DNA of 45,013 nt, from contig JAQUAW010000007.1 of NCBI GenBank assembly GCA_028687045.1, positions 1-45,013 on the forward strand, given 5' to 3'. How positions within the stretch are numbered: position 1 is the stretch's first letter; each line of letters opens with the position of its first letter. Positions 24,204 through 32,001 of the stretch are shown here, in pieces. This DNA is from Patescibacteria group bacterium. Its GTDB lineage: Bacteria > Patescibacteriota > Patescibacteriia > Magasanikbacterales > UBA922. A program made the position numbers and the translations under genes. The notes beneath the pieces were generated by a model, which saw nothing but the letters and a program-made list of their open reading frames with translations, did no database searches and was not told the DNA's origin.

Positions 24204-24371
24204 TCAATTGGAACTAAATAATTTAAAGACTAGCCAGATTCCAAAAATTCCACCAACAAAAGTACCAAGTACAGAAGAAAAAGAAAACATACTCGCACCA
24301 AACCAGACTGGTACATAAGCACCAAGTGTACTACCAATTATCATACCGAGCATGACTAATTTTTTGTCCAT
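24204..24371 (-). CDS. 55-residue membrane protein
   Basis: Open frame from ATG (24371-24369) to TGA (24206-24204). Two hydrophobic stretches: MLGMIIGSTLGAYVPVWFG and SSVLGTFVGGIFGIWLVFKL, rich in spaced glycines (glycine-zipper-like). It ends 4 bases after the Nudix gene stop, in the same direction, so it is likely cotranscribed. The regular small-residue spacing and the fit between genes argue that it is real. Function unknown. Confidence 0.75.
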   Translation of the reverse strand: MDKKLVMLGMIIGSTLGAYVPVWFGASMFSFSSVLGTFVGGIFGIWLVFKLFSSN

Positions 24372-24375
24372 ATTA

Positions 24376-24819
24376 TTACAATTTATTTTTTTCTACAAAA
24401 TCTTCTGTTTTGACAGATTGACTTATGTCACGCAAAAAACATTGTTCCTGCATAGCTAGAGCATCTTTGATTCTTTCCAATTTTGAAGGTGCTGTGTTTG
24501 GAGGAATATTTTCAAAAGAAAAATATTGGATGTCATCTGCTTCACGTGTGTGTTTGATTTCGCCACCAATTATTTTACAAAGAAATGTAAAAACCAAATC
24601 TTGTCTTTCGGGTCGGCTTCCTATACTAACTATTTTTTCTATCTTTACTTGTAAACCGGTTTCTTCTTCTACTTCACGAATAGCTGCTTGCCAAGGTGTT
24701 TCATCTTCTTCCCATTTGCCACCAGGTATTTCCCAAAGATCATGATCTGTACGATGAATCATAAGAACTTCTTTATTTTCGTTTAGTATTACAGCGTAAA
24801 CGCCACTATTTATATTCAT
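24376..24819 (-). CDS. Nudix hydrolase
   Basis: 147 residues. A complete Nudix box GGKWEEDETPW...REVEEETGL (about 33-56) gives the metal-binding helix. Fits the MutT/general Nudix size. Substrate is a nucleoside diphosphate linked to another group; EIPGGKW is common in NTP-cleaning members. Not further assignable. Confidence 0.9.
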   Translation of the reverse strand: MNINSGVYAVILNENKEVLMIHRTDHDLWEIPGGKWEEDETPWQAAIREVEEETGLQVKIEKIVSIGSRPERQDLVFTFLCKIIGGEIKHTREADDIQYFSFENIPPNTAPSKLERIKDALAMQEQCFLRDISQSVKTEDFVEKNKL

Positions 24820-24854
24820 ATTAGTTGTTTAGTTTTTTATTCTTTTTATTATAA

Positions 24855-24889
24855 CAAAAAACGTAGCTTAATCAAGCTACGTTTTTTTT
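24855..24889 (-). terminator. Terminator upstream of the Nudix gene, end of no coding unit on plus
   Basis: AAAAAACGTAGCTT / AAGCTACGTTTTTT hairpin, serving the minus-strand DUF4349 gene that ends at 24903. Confidence 0.85.
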
Positions 24890-24902
24890 CATTTTATTTA
24901 TT

Positions 24903-25934
24903 TTATCTCTTCCAAACAATTTTGGCAAATTTCCAAACATACTTAGCAACAAATAATACGATGAAGAAGTAGAGGAGATATTGTAAGATAGTCAAGACCC
25001 AAAGGACCAGATTGATACTAATATCTTGTACCAGTTTGTTGGTGTCTGTGATAAAAGATTTTACGGCAATTTTCCAAGAATCTTTTAGATTTTGTCCGTC
25101 AACGAATTTGTTTTCTTGGACATAGACATTGAAATAAGTATATTCCAATCTGTCTAGTTGTTCAGCTTTGGAGCGAGCTAGTATATCTAGATTGGCTGTG
25201 ATATTTATTTTTTCTTGAGTTAATTTTTCGATGATTTGGATTTTACTATCGATTATTTTTGCTAGTGCATTGGCGTCTTGAGTTTTTCTAGCGACGTCTG
25301 TGATCTCGTCATATGCTTTTACCGCGTTGTTTAGTGTGGAGTCGATAGAAGCCAATTTTTTCTCCAAAATTTCTACTTCGCTCGTATAATCATTGATAAC
25401 ATTTTTGATAGTACGAACATTTTCATTTAATTCTTTTGGATCCAAATCTTTTAGAATGCTCAAAATTTCTTCTACACTCGCAGTCTTTACTTTGAAAGTA
25501 TAGTTACAGCTTCTTTCATATTTACTAGCATTTTCGAAGATGACATCTTCACGAGCTTTTAGCGCAGACACGCTATTGCAAGTATCTTCCAAGTTGCGAG
25601 TTTCTATTGTTGCATTATAATCTTTTACTTCGTAATCTTCTGCATCATCTCCTGGAGTGTTGTTGGTTGAAGGCATTATCTCTGGAGCGACATTTCTGAC
25701 AGACAAACTAGCATCTTCGGCGTAGTATGAATTTGATGAGGCTTTGCCAAGTGAGATGTCGGCTGAACTAGGGTAGGACAGCCCCATATTACCAGACAAT
25801 CCTGACTTGAGAGGACTGATAGAATAAGTGATAAGACGGATTGCCAAAGCGATGACAACGATGACAACGATAGCGAGACCAGCAAGTTTTAGCACGTTGC
25901 TAAACTTGAAATTGAAATTTTCGGGGAATTTCAT
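24903..25934 (-). CDS. DUF4349 membrane protein
   Basis: 343 residues. N-terminal TM (about 16-33), an external alpha/beta part with two Cys (DTCNSVS and RSCNYTF), a long coiled coil (about 170-270: RTIKNVINDYTSEVEILEKK and on) and a C-terminal TM hairpin (about 300-335). This order is the DUF4349 pattern. Function of the family is not established; the shape resembles periplasmic adaptor proteins. Confidence 0.85.
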   Translation of the reverse strand: MKFPENFNFKFSNVLKLAGLAIVVIVVIALAIRLITYSISPLKSGLSGNMGLSYPSSADISLGKASSNSYYAEDASLSVRNVAPEIMPSTNNTPGDDAEDYEVKDYNATIETRNLEDTCNSVSALKAREDVIFENASKYERSCNYTFKVKTASVEEILSILKDLDPKELNENVRTIKNVINDYTSEVEILEKKLASIDSTLNNAVKAYDEITDVARKTQDANALAKIIDSKIQIIEKLTQEKINITANLDILARSKAEQLDRLEYTYFNVYVQENKFVDGQNLKDSWKIAVKSFITDTNKLVQDISINLVLWVLTILQYLLYFFIVLFVAKYVWKFAKIVWKR

Positions 25935-26142
25935 ATAAGTTCAGGTTAAATTAATTATTTTATATATTATAGCATATGTGGTTAAAAAATATAATGTATT
26001 TGCGTGAGATATATATGTTGTTTCATTAAATAAATTTCTAACAAAAATAAATATTATTATAAATAATTTCATATAAACTATGTAGAAAGTATCTCACATT
26101 TAGACTATTCTCAATCTAAATGTAATAACATAATATTTTATC

Positions 26143-26171
26143 TTGACAGTATTTTAAGTCTAATATATAAT
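26143..26171 (+). promoter_or_regulatory. Consensus sigma70 promoter of the marR operon
   Basis: TTGACA, exactly 17 bp, TATAAT: both boxes match the consensus fully. Confidence 0.9.
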
Positions 26172-26192
26172 TAGATTATCTAATAATTAGAT
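26170..26192 (+). promoter_or_regulatory. MarR operator (overlapping perfect palindromes)
   Basis: ATTAGAT-t-ATCTAAT-a-ATTAGAT gives two overlapping 7+7 palindromes sharing the middle half-site. It starts at the last bases of the -10 box, so binding would block initiation. Autoregulation by the MarR protein encoded next is the simplest reading. Confidence 0.75.
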
Positions 26193-26198
26193 TATATA

Positions 26199-26627
26199 AT
26201 GATTATGAAAGATATAAATAAAATTATTGAACTTGTTTTTATTTTGAGTAGAATAACAAGAGAGGGTGTTGAAGAAAAGAATAATTTATTGTCTTATATT
26301 CAATTTCAGACTTTGTCTTTTTTGATAAAACAAAAAAATCCTACAATGAAAGAAATATCCAAACATGTTCATATTACCTCTCCGTCTGCTACTATTCTAA
26401 TAAATAATTTAGTTAGAATGGGTTTGGTTTCAAGAGTAAATGATAAGGATGATAGACGTGTAATTCGTCTTATTATTACAACAAAAGGTAGAGAAGAACT
26501 TGAGAAAGGATTCTTAATGGCAAAAAAACATTTAAAAAAAGTATTTAGACAATTATCAGAAAAAGACAGAGATGATTTTGTACGTATTTTAACCAAACTT
26601 TCTAAATTATTTAATCATAATACATAA
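26199..26627 (+). CDS. MarR-family transcriptional regulator
   Basis: 142 residues, winged helix. TMKEISKHVHITSPSATILINNLV is the recognition region, KDDRRVIRLIITTKGREEL is the wing with the diagnostic D-x-R-R. Flanking helices form the dimer interface. The start ATG may be 26199 or 26205; the leader is very short. The operator in its own promoter and the ABC exporter 53 bp downstream point to a ligand-induced efflux switch. Confidence 0.93.
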   Translation: MIMKDINKIIELVFILSRITREGVEEKNNLLSYIQFQTLSFLIKQKNPTMKEISKHVHITSPSATILINNLVRMGLVSRVNDKDDRRVIRLIITTKGREELEKGFLMAKKHLKKVFRQLSEKDRDDFVRILTKLSKLFNHNT

Positions 26628-26680
26628 AGAGTATTTTGAAAAAAAATTAGTATATTTTATATATAAATTAAAAAATTAAA

Positions 26681-27895
26681 ATGAATCTTAAAACATCTTT
26701 TTTCCTTGCCTACACCTCAATCAAAAGGGGGAGTAAAGGTACTTTGGTAATGACTATACTGATAATGACATTGGCTTATGTAAACCTTGTTTTTATATCG
26801 TCTATATTTGGTGGTATAGTAGAGGCTATAAATAAAGAATCAATCAATAATCAGTATTCTAATATCGTAATAGAACCTGAAATCGACAAAAAATATATAG
26901 ATAATAAAGATGCTATACAGCTAATAGATACTGTCCCTGGAATTATTGCTAGTTCTGCTCATTATATAGATAGTACATCTATTAGCTATGATGAATATAA
27001 TGATGGTAATGATATAAAAAAAGGTAAGTGGGTTTTAAAATCTATAGATATAGAAGATGAAGTAAAAGTTACAGAAGTTCATAATTCAATGATTGAAGGC
27101 TCTTATTTAGAGTCAACAGATAGAGATCAGATAATAATTGGAAAAGAAATAGCAGGGGGTCATGGTGGTAGTTTAGAGCATTTGAGTCTTGGTGGTGTTT
27201 CCGTTGGGGATAAAATAGATGTAAGTTTTAGTAATAATATAAAAAGAACATACACTGTAAAAGGTATTTTTAGTGTCAAAAGTACGCAGGTTGACCAAAT
27301 GGCTTTTATTACAAAAAAAGAAATGGAGTCAGTTTTAAAAGTTCATAATTTGGCGTCAGAAATATTAGTTAAAATAGATAATGTAGGGGAAGAAAATATT
27401 TATATAAATGAAATTAGAAATTTGGGTTTACGAAATGAAGATATCAAAAGATGGGATGAGCTGATGGGATTTACATCAAGTGCTAGTAGTAGTTTTATTA
27501 TGATTAGTCTTATACTTGGTATAATAGGAACGATTGTAGCAGGAGTTACTATCTTTATTATTATATTTGTAAGTGTTGTGAATAAGAGAAGACAAATTGG
27601 GATATTAAAAGCTATTGGTATGAGGGAAAGTACAATAATTTTATCTTTTGTTGTTCAAGCTTTGTTTTATGCCATAGTGGGAATTGTTTTAGGTGTTTCA
27701 TTTATCTTGTTTGTGTTGCGACCATTATTTTTGGCTAATCCCTTAGATTTTCCTGTTGGTTGGGTATCGCTGAAAGTCACATTTAATATAATTAGAATAA
27801 GTAATATTAGTTTATTATTGGCATCTCTTGTTGGAGGATTTTTCCCTGCATTTCGTGGTGCTAGAGAAAGTATATTGAAATCAATTTGGGGTTAA
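26681..27895 (+). CDS. MacB/FtsX-type ABC transporter permease
   Basis: 404 residues, four TM helices: one near 20-45, then a large external domain (about 50-270, MacB core-like with TDRDQIIIGKEIA and GDKIDVSF) and three helices after 275, with NKRRQIGILKAIGMRE as the coupling loop typical of MacB/LolC/FtsX permeases. Works as a mechanotransmission exporter with the ATPase encoded next (10-nt overlap of the long frame; probably 11-nt gap using the later start). Confidence 0.92.
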   Translation: MNLKTSFFLAYTSIKRGSKGTLVMTILIMTLAYVNLVFISSIFGGIVEAINKESINNQYSNIVIEPEIDKKYIDNKDAIQLIDTVPGIIASSAHYIDSTSISYDEYNDGNDIKKGKWVLKSIDIEDEVKVTEVHNSMIEGSYLESTDRDQIIIGKEIAGGHGGSLEHLSLGGVSVGDKIDVSFSNNIKRTYTVKGIFSVKSTQVDQMAFITKKEMESVLKVHNLASEILVKIDNVGEENIYINEIRNLGLRNEDIKRWDELMGFTSSASSSFIMISLILGIIGTIVAGVTIFIIIFVSVVNKRRQIGILKAIGMRESTIILSFVVQALFYAIVGIVLGVSFILFVLRPLFLANPLDFPVGWVSLKVTFNIIRISNISLLLASLVGGFFPAFRGARESILKSIWG

Positions 27896-27906
27896 AAATA
27901 AATTTT

Positions 27907-28572
27907 ATGATTATTGAAGTAAAAAATTTAAAAAAAACATATGAAGGAAGAGTTCCTACGCATGCTCTCAAAAATATTAATTTTGGTATAAAAAAAGGGG
28001 AGTTTGTGGCTCTTATGGGACGTAGTGGTTCTGGCAAATCTACTCTTTTGCATCAGCTTGGTTTGCTTGACACACCAACAAGTGGAGAGATTATAATGAA
28101 TGGAAATAATCTTGTTTTACTTGATGAAAAGAAAAAATCCGAGTTTCGTCTGAAAGAACTGGGATATGTATTTCAATCTTATGCACTTTTGCCTGAGCTT
28201 ACTGCTTTGGAATCAGTATATTTGCCACTCATGCTTTTGGGTGTGACTAAAAAAGAATATATAAAAAAAGCCTCTGAAATGTTGGATAAAGTTGGTCTTG
28301 GTGATAGACTACAGCATTTACCAAGAGAAATGTCTGGTGGGGAACAGCAAAGAGTCGCTATCGCAAGAGCACTAGTGAACAGTCCTGCAATTTTGTTTGC
28401 TGATGAGCCAACAGCAAATTTAGATACAGAATCATCAGAAGTTATTTTGAAATTATTTAAAAAATTAAATAAAGAAATTGGACAAACAATAGTAATGGTT
28501 ACTCATGAACCTGATGATAAAAAATATGTAGATAGAGTAATATGGTTGAAAGATGGTGTTATAGAAAGTTAG
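27907..28572 (+). CDS. MacB/LolD-type ABC transporter ATPase
   Basis: 221 residues from ATG 27907 (MIIEVKNLKK), the usual start; the ATG at 27886 would add seven residues. Walker A GRSGSGKST, Q-loop FQSYALLPELTA, signature MSGGEQQRVAIARAL, Walker B ILFADEPTANLD and H-loop VMVTHE are all intact. Forms the ATPase pair for the permease encoded before it. Ends with a terminator at 28592. Confidence 0.95.
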   Translation: MIIEVKNLKKTYEGRVPTHALKNINFGIKKGEFVALMGRSGSGKSTLLHQLGLLDTPTSGEIIMNGNNLVLLDEKKKSEFRLKELGYVFQSYALLPELTALESVYLPLMLLGVTKKEYIKKASEMLDKVGLGDRLQHLPREMSGGEQQRVAIARALVNSPAILFADEPTANLDTESSEVILKLFKKLNKEIGQTIVMVTHEPDDKKYVDRVIWLKDGVIES

Positions 28573-28591
28573 TTTGAAATTGTTTTATACG

Positions 28592-28619
28592 AAAAACCAG
28601 CTATAGATAGCTGGTTTTA
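28592..28619 (+). terminator. Terminator of the marR-ABC operon
   Basis: AAAACCAGCTAT / ATAGCTGGTTTT hairpin, 20 nt after the stop codon. Confidence 0.8.
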
Positions 28620-28632
28620 TTTACTCTTAGTG

Positions 28633-28655
28633 TGGGAGGATGTTGGAACTTTTTT
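28633..28655. repeat. Short repeat GGGANGATGTNGGAA with T-run
   Basis: A 23-bp block that recurs at 30317-30340 with three or four differences. Both lie beside a hairpin terminator. Origin unknown. Confidence 0.45.
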
Positions 28656-28666
28656 GAAAATAAAAA

Positions 28667-29635
28667 TCACTTAATCAAAACATTGAACAAGTAGCCAGTA
28701 AAGATAATTCCTACACCTACGACAGAAGCGAAAATAATAATAAGCTTAGTTTTCATTACTTTTTTCAAAATCATAAACTCTGGCAAAGATAGGGCAGTGA
28801 CTGCCATCATGAAAGCCAAAGTAGTACCAATCGCCACACCTTTTTCAGTCAGAGCACTGACGAGAGGAATCACACCAGCGGCATTGGAATAGAGAGGAAT
28901 TCCGACTAAGACAGCGAGAGGGACAGCATACCACTTGTCAGCTCCAGCGTACTGCGCCAGGAAGTCGGCGGGGACATAACCATGAATCCAAGCACCAAGA
29001 GCAATACCGAGAATCACGTAGATCCAGACTTTTTTTATAATATCCCAAGTATAATCTAGAGCATATTTGTGGCGCACTTGCCAAGTCATTTTTGGTAATT
29101 GGATATTATTCATCTGTTGATTTTTGCGGACGAAGTCGGTTAGCAGATGTTCTACTGGCAATTTACCAATTAGCAAACCTGAAAAAATAGCGATAGCAAC
29201 ACCACTGACTATATAGATAGATGCTATTTTCCAGCCAAACATCCCAAACAACAAGACGAGTGCGACTTCGTTTATCATCGGGGAAGCAACGAGAAAAGAA
29301 AAAGTGGCGCCAAGCGGAACACCAGCTTCCACAAAACCCAAGAAGAGGGGAACAGCCGAACAAGAACAAAATGGTGTGACAATGCCAAGTAAGGCTGACA
29401 AAATGTTACCGACAAACTTGTGTTTGTGTGACAAAATGTTGCGTACTTTTTCTGGTGGTAGATAAGAGCGGATGATAGAAACTACATAAATAATGACGAG
29501 GAGTAACAAAAAAATTTTGATAGTATCAAATATAAAAAAATTGACAGCACTGGCAAGTAGAGTGTTTGGAGTTATAGAAAATACTTGGTAAGTAAGCCAA
29601 TCAGCCAACAATTGGACTGGATAAAAGATACTCAT
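28667..29635 (-). CDS. Permease (DUF318/ArsP-like), thiol-coupled metal or metalloid efflux
   Basis: 322 residues, about eight TM helices in two halves. The first half has TPFCSCSAVPLFLGFVEAG, the Cys motif of DUF318/SO_0444-type permeases; the second half repeats the fold with GIPLYSNAAGVIPLVSAL. Relatives export organoarsenicals (ArsP) or copper/zinc. It forms an operon with a redox-active CxxC protein and an ArsR sensor, the common partner set. Confidence 0.88.
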   Translation of the reverse strand: MSIFYPVQLLADWLTYQVFSITPNTLLASAVNFFIFDTIKIFLLLLVIIYVVSIIRSYLPPEKVRNILSHKHKFVGNILSALLGIVTPFCSCSAVPLFLGFVEAGVPLGATFSFLVASPMINEVALVLLFGMFGWKIASIYIVSGVAIAIFSGLLIGKLPVEHLLTDFVRKNQQMNNIQLPKMTWQVRHKYALDYTWDIIKKVWIYVILGIALGAWIHGYVPADFLAQYAGADKWYAVPLAVLVGIPLYSNAAGVIPLVSALTEKGVAIGTTLAFMMAVTALSLPEFMILKKVMKTKLIIIFASVVGVGIIFTGYLFNVLIK

Positions 29636-29638
29636 AAA

Positions 29639-29884
29639 TTATGATTTAATATTTGCCAATATTTCTTTTATTTCCGCCACATCTGGAACACGACCATAAC
29701 TAAGTACTTGTTCATCTACGACTAGAGCAGGAGTGCTCATAATCCCGTAATTCATAATCAGACCCATGTCTGTGATTTTTTCTATCACTGCTTCTGACAA
29801 ACCCAAAGTTTCTACCGCTTTTTTGGTATTTTCTTCCAATCTTTTACAATTGGGACAACCTGAACCGAGAATTTTTATGAGCAT
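29639..29884 (-). CDS. Redox-active disulfide protein (MTH895/TM0996-type thioredoxin)
   Basis: 81 residues, glutaredoxin-sized thioredoxin fold. GSGCPNCKRLEE active site at about 8-17, cis-Pro in MSTPALVVDEQV. This small family accompanies DUF318 permeases. It may deliver or reduce a thiol-bound metal or organo-arsenical. It lies 3 bases from the permease gene. Confidence 0.92.
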   Translation of the reverse strand: MLIKILGSGCPNCKRLEENTKKAVETLGLSEAVIEKITDMGLIMNYGIMSTPALVVDEQVLSYGRVPDVAEIKEILANIKS

Positions 29885-29885
29885 A

Positions 29886-30197
29886 TTATTTGCTTAGTAC
29901 TAAATTAAAATTAGTTAAATATTTGTCCAAGATTTTGTGATTCAATTCGTAATAAACTTTCAATCCTTGTTTTTCAGATTTTATTAGCTCAAATTTCTTC
30001 AACACGCTTAGATGGTGCGAAACAAGATTCTGTAGTAAATCAAGATTTGGCCAAATTTCACAAACGCATTTTGGTCCAGATTTCAAAATGCATAAAATAC
30101 GCATTCTGTTTTCTTCAGAAATTATTTTCAAAAAATCTACGGTCTTTTTTAAGTCGCTACTTATTTTTTTGTTGCTACAACATTTTACTTTTGGCAT
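29886..30197 (-). CDS. ArsR/SmtB-family metal(loid) sensor
   Basis: 103 residues, winged helix. RMRILCILKSGPKCVCEIWPNLDLLQNLVSHHLSVLKK covers the recognition helix, written here by its parts: CVCEIW is the alpha3 thiol site and SHHLSVLKK the DNA-binding helix. An N-terminal KCC adds further thiols. It would release its operator on binding As(III), Cd or a similar soft metal. One base separates it from the next gene. Confidence 0.92.
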   Translation of the reverse strand: MPKVKCCSNKKISSDLKKTVDFLKIISEENRMRILCILKSGPKCVCEIWPNLDLLQNLVSHHLSVLKKFELIKSEKQGLKVYYELNHKILDKYLTNFNLVLSK

Positions 30198-30212
30198 AAT
30201 ATTTTGTTAGAC

Positions 30213-30234
30213 TATATCAATATACATTGATATA
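30213..30234 (-). promoter_or_regulatory. ArsR operator
   Basis: Perfect 8+8 inverted repeat TATATCAA-(6)-TTGATATA, directly downstream of the -10 box of the arsR promoter. Confidence 0.8.
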
Positions 30235-30263
30235 ATAATACAACATAATGTTTTTTGTTGCAA
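30235..30263 (-). promoter_or_regulatory. Promoter of the arsR operon
   Basis: Minus strand TTGCAA, 17-bp spacer, TATTAT. Confidence 0.65.
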
Positions 30264-30274
30264 GTTTTGGACAT

Positions 30275-30311
30275 AAAAAAGAACGTGATAAAATCACGTT
30301 CTTTTTGGCTC
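30275..30311. repeat. 37-bp direct repeat with terminator hairpin, left copy
   Basis: Same as 31381-31417 except for small changes around the hairpin loop. It includes a GAACGTGAT/ATCACGTTC stem and ends in TTGGCTC, the complement of the tRNA-Asn 3' end. It lies between two divergent promoters and so terminates no visible gene. Confidence 0.8.
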
Positions 30312-30353
30312 TCTGTATGGGACGATGTCGGAATTTTTTTAAATTAATTATAC

Positions 30354-30382
30354 TTGACAAAATTATAAATTTATTGTATATT
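30354..30382 (+). promoter_or_regulatory. Promoter of the repeat-domain lipoprotein
   Basis: TTGACA, 17 bp, TATATT; 34 bp before the start codon. Confidence 0.8.
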
Positions 30383-30416
30383 TAGCCAAATTAACTAATA
30401 ATTTAAATATAATTGT

Positions 30417-31364
30417 ATGGGATCAATACTAGCAAAAGGGGCTATCCTTTTCAGCATTACCTTACTTATTACTGGATGTAATGTGGACGTCGGCTCAAAA
30501 CTAAATACTGAAATAAAAGAAAACCTGGATTCAACTGTAGTTGAAAATCAAGATTCAATTAAAGAAGACACTAAAAAAGAATCTAACATCGTAGAGACTG
30601 GTGAAGACAAAGTATCTTCTGATGTAGAGGAGGAATCTAAAATCGAAGAAGCTAATAAAGAAGAAAAAACTTCGGCTACTCCAACAAAGACATCTCAAAC
30701 AGTCCAAGTTGTTATCAAAGATAAACAAGGAAATGAATTATATAATGATTTTTCTGTTGCTTTTGAAGAAAAAGAAACGGGTAAACAGATTCGTAAATTT
30801 CCTACAGGTAAAATGCTAGTTTTTTCCAATGTTCCTGTTGGGGAATATAATTTAATTGTACATCCTGTGGTAAGAGATAGTTACACAGAAACAATATATA
30901 AATATCAAAAGATGGATATTTCAATTCTTGGAGATAGTAATGAAGATGTAAGAACAATTGTAATTACAGCTGAAGATAAACCAGAGGAACAAACAGAATC
31001 TTCTAGTACTTCTCAAGAATCTCAAGCTAGTGATAATACTAATGATGTAGCTCCTAGTGTAGCAACAAAAACGTCTCAAACATTTCAAATCATAATTAAA
31101 GATGCACAAGGAAATGAAATATACGATAGATTTACTGTTGCCTTTGAAGAAAAAAGTACAGGTAAACAAATACGTAAATTCCCTACAGGAAGTATGCTTG
31201 TTTTTTCTAAGGTCCCTGCTGGAGAATACAACTTACTTATAAGTCCTGTATTAAAAGTAGGTGAAACAGAAACAATATACAAATCACAAAAGATGGATGT
31301 TTCAGTTCCTGGAGATAGTAATGAAGATGTAAGTACACTTGTAGTAATGGCTGAAGTCAAATAA
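30417..31364 (+). CDS. Lipoprotein with two near-identical beta domains
   Basis: 315 residues. Signal peptide and lipobox LLITGC (Cys about 21). An acidic linker (about 25-95) leads to two copies of one domain (about 97-182 and 220-315), each running from TKTSQT through IKDxQGNE, FEEKxTGKQIRKFPTG, LVFSxVP-GEYNL to SNEDV. About 70-75% of positions match, so the duplication is fairly recent. The fold pattern is that of carboxypeptidase-regulatory/SpaA-like domains, used as surface spacers. The spacer between repeats is Ser/Thr/Glu-rich. The gene is bracketed by 37-bp direct repeats. Confidence 0.85.
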   Translation: MGSILAKGAILFSITLLITGCNVDVGSKLNTEIKENLDSTVVENQDSIKEDTKKESNIVETGEDKVSSDVEEESKIEEANKEEKTSATPTKTSQTVQVVIKDKQGNELYNDFSVAFEEKETGKQIRKFPTGKMLVFSNVPVGEYNLIVHPVVRDSYTETIYKYQKMDISILGDSNEDVRTIVITAEDKPEEQTESSSTSQESQASDNTNDVAPSVATKTSQTFQIIIKDAQGNEIYDRFTVAFEEKSTGKQIRKFPTGSMLVFSKVPAGEYNLLISPVLKVGETETIYKSQKMDVSVPGDSNEDVSTLVVMAEVK

Positions 31365-31380
31365 ATATAAAAAGATATAT

Positions 31381-31417
31381 AAAAAAGAACGTGAAAAATC
31401 ACGTTCTTTTTTGGCTC
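31381..31417. repeat. 37-bp direct repeat with terminator hairpin, right copy
   Basis: Partner of 30275-30311. The hairpin (31381-31412) can end both the lipoprotein mRNA (plus) and the tRNA transcript (minus). Its last six bases are inside the tRNA 3' end. Confidence 0.8.
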
Positions 31418-31452
31418 GACGGGTGGGGCTCGAACCCACGACCCACTGGTTA

Positions 31453-31929
31453 CAGTTCCCTCTTTCTTTCGAAAAAGACTGGACTATTTCATCACCCATG
31501 CATAAACTTGATCTAGTCAAGAGCATTTCGGGTGCGGAGCGCTTCGAATCCGTTCTACGAATCCTACTCCCACAAGGGGATAGTCTCTGAACCTTCCCAA
31601 TTTTCTGAAGCATTTGTTTGAGGACAAACCTTGTAAACAAGGATCTTCAATTCGTTACTTCGCTTCTACCTAAGTAGAAGATTTAAAAATTGGGCTTGGC
31701 TGCAGGTTGCCATTTTCTTTTCAGAAAAACAGGTTTCCTGTCTATCAGATCATTGATCTGTAGTTTCTGCAAGTACTTGTGTAAGTACAACAGAACAGTT
31801 CACTCCGTTGGCACTATAGCGTTTCCACTATAGGCTGCTATATTTAATTCCAATAAATTAGAATTACTTATTTTAACCCCCGACTTGTCGGGGCTACTGC
31901 TAGCTACCGTAAAGGTAGGTAAAATTTCA
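31453..31929 (-). other. Group I intron (477 nt) in tRNA-Asn
   Basis: The 5' exon ends in U and the intron ends in G (AACTG), the group I rule. GCAG at about 31901-31898 on the minus strand can pair with the exon CUGU through a U-G splice-site pair. Core elements appear in order: a GCAGCCAAGCC block (P4/P6 side), TTCAGAGACTA (P7 5' strand) and ATAGTCC (P7 3' strand) near the 3' end, as in cyanobacterial tRNA introns of the IC3 kind. No homing endonuclease gene fits inside. It should self-splice. Confidence 0.88.
31874..31910 (-). repeat. Intron 5' segment duplicated upstream of the tRNA
   Basis: 37 bp containing the CCCCGACAAGTCGGGG stem and ACGGTAGCTAGCAGTAG. It matches 32002-32038 at 32 of 37 positions. 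Confidence 0.75.
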
Positions 31930-32001
31930 CAGCCAGTTGCTCTACCGCTGAGCTACCGTCGAATTTGGATTGTGTATATTCGTTTTGTAGTTAACGATTT
32001 T

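Larger units (their letters stand above)
31412..31963 (-). tRNA. tRNA-Asn(GUU) interrupted by a group I intron, CCA encoded
   Basis: Minus strand. Exon 1 is 31963-31930 (TCGACGG acceptor, D-arm GCTC...GAGC, ACTGG then CTGT); exon 2 is 31452-31412 (TAA, CCAGT, variable GGGTC, T-arm GTGGG-TTCGAGC-CCCAC, CCGTCGA, G, CCA). Joined, all four stems pair fully and the anticodon loop reads CTGTTAA, anticodon GUU. Splicing would fall between anticodon positions 35 and 36. Without the intron the length is 75 nt including CCA. Confidence 0.92.

Noticed and set aside
24124-24318. Plus frame of 64 codons
   Set aside because: Runs through the terminator and against the better 55-residue minus-strand gene.
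31302-31640. Minus frame over the lipoprotein end, terminator and tRNA intron
   Set aside because: Crosses a terminator, tRNA exon and intron core; not a homing endonuclease.
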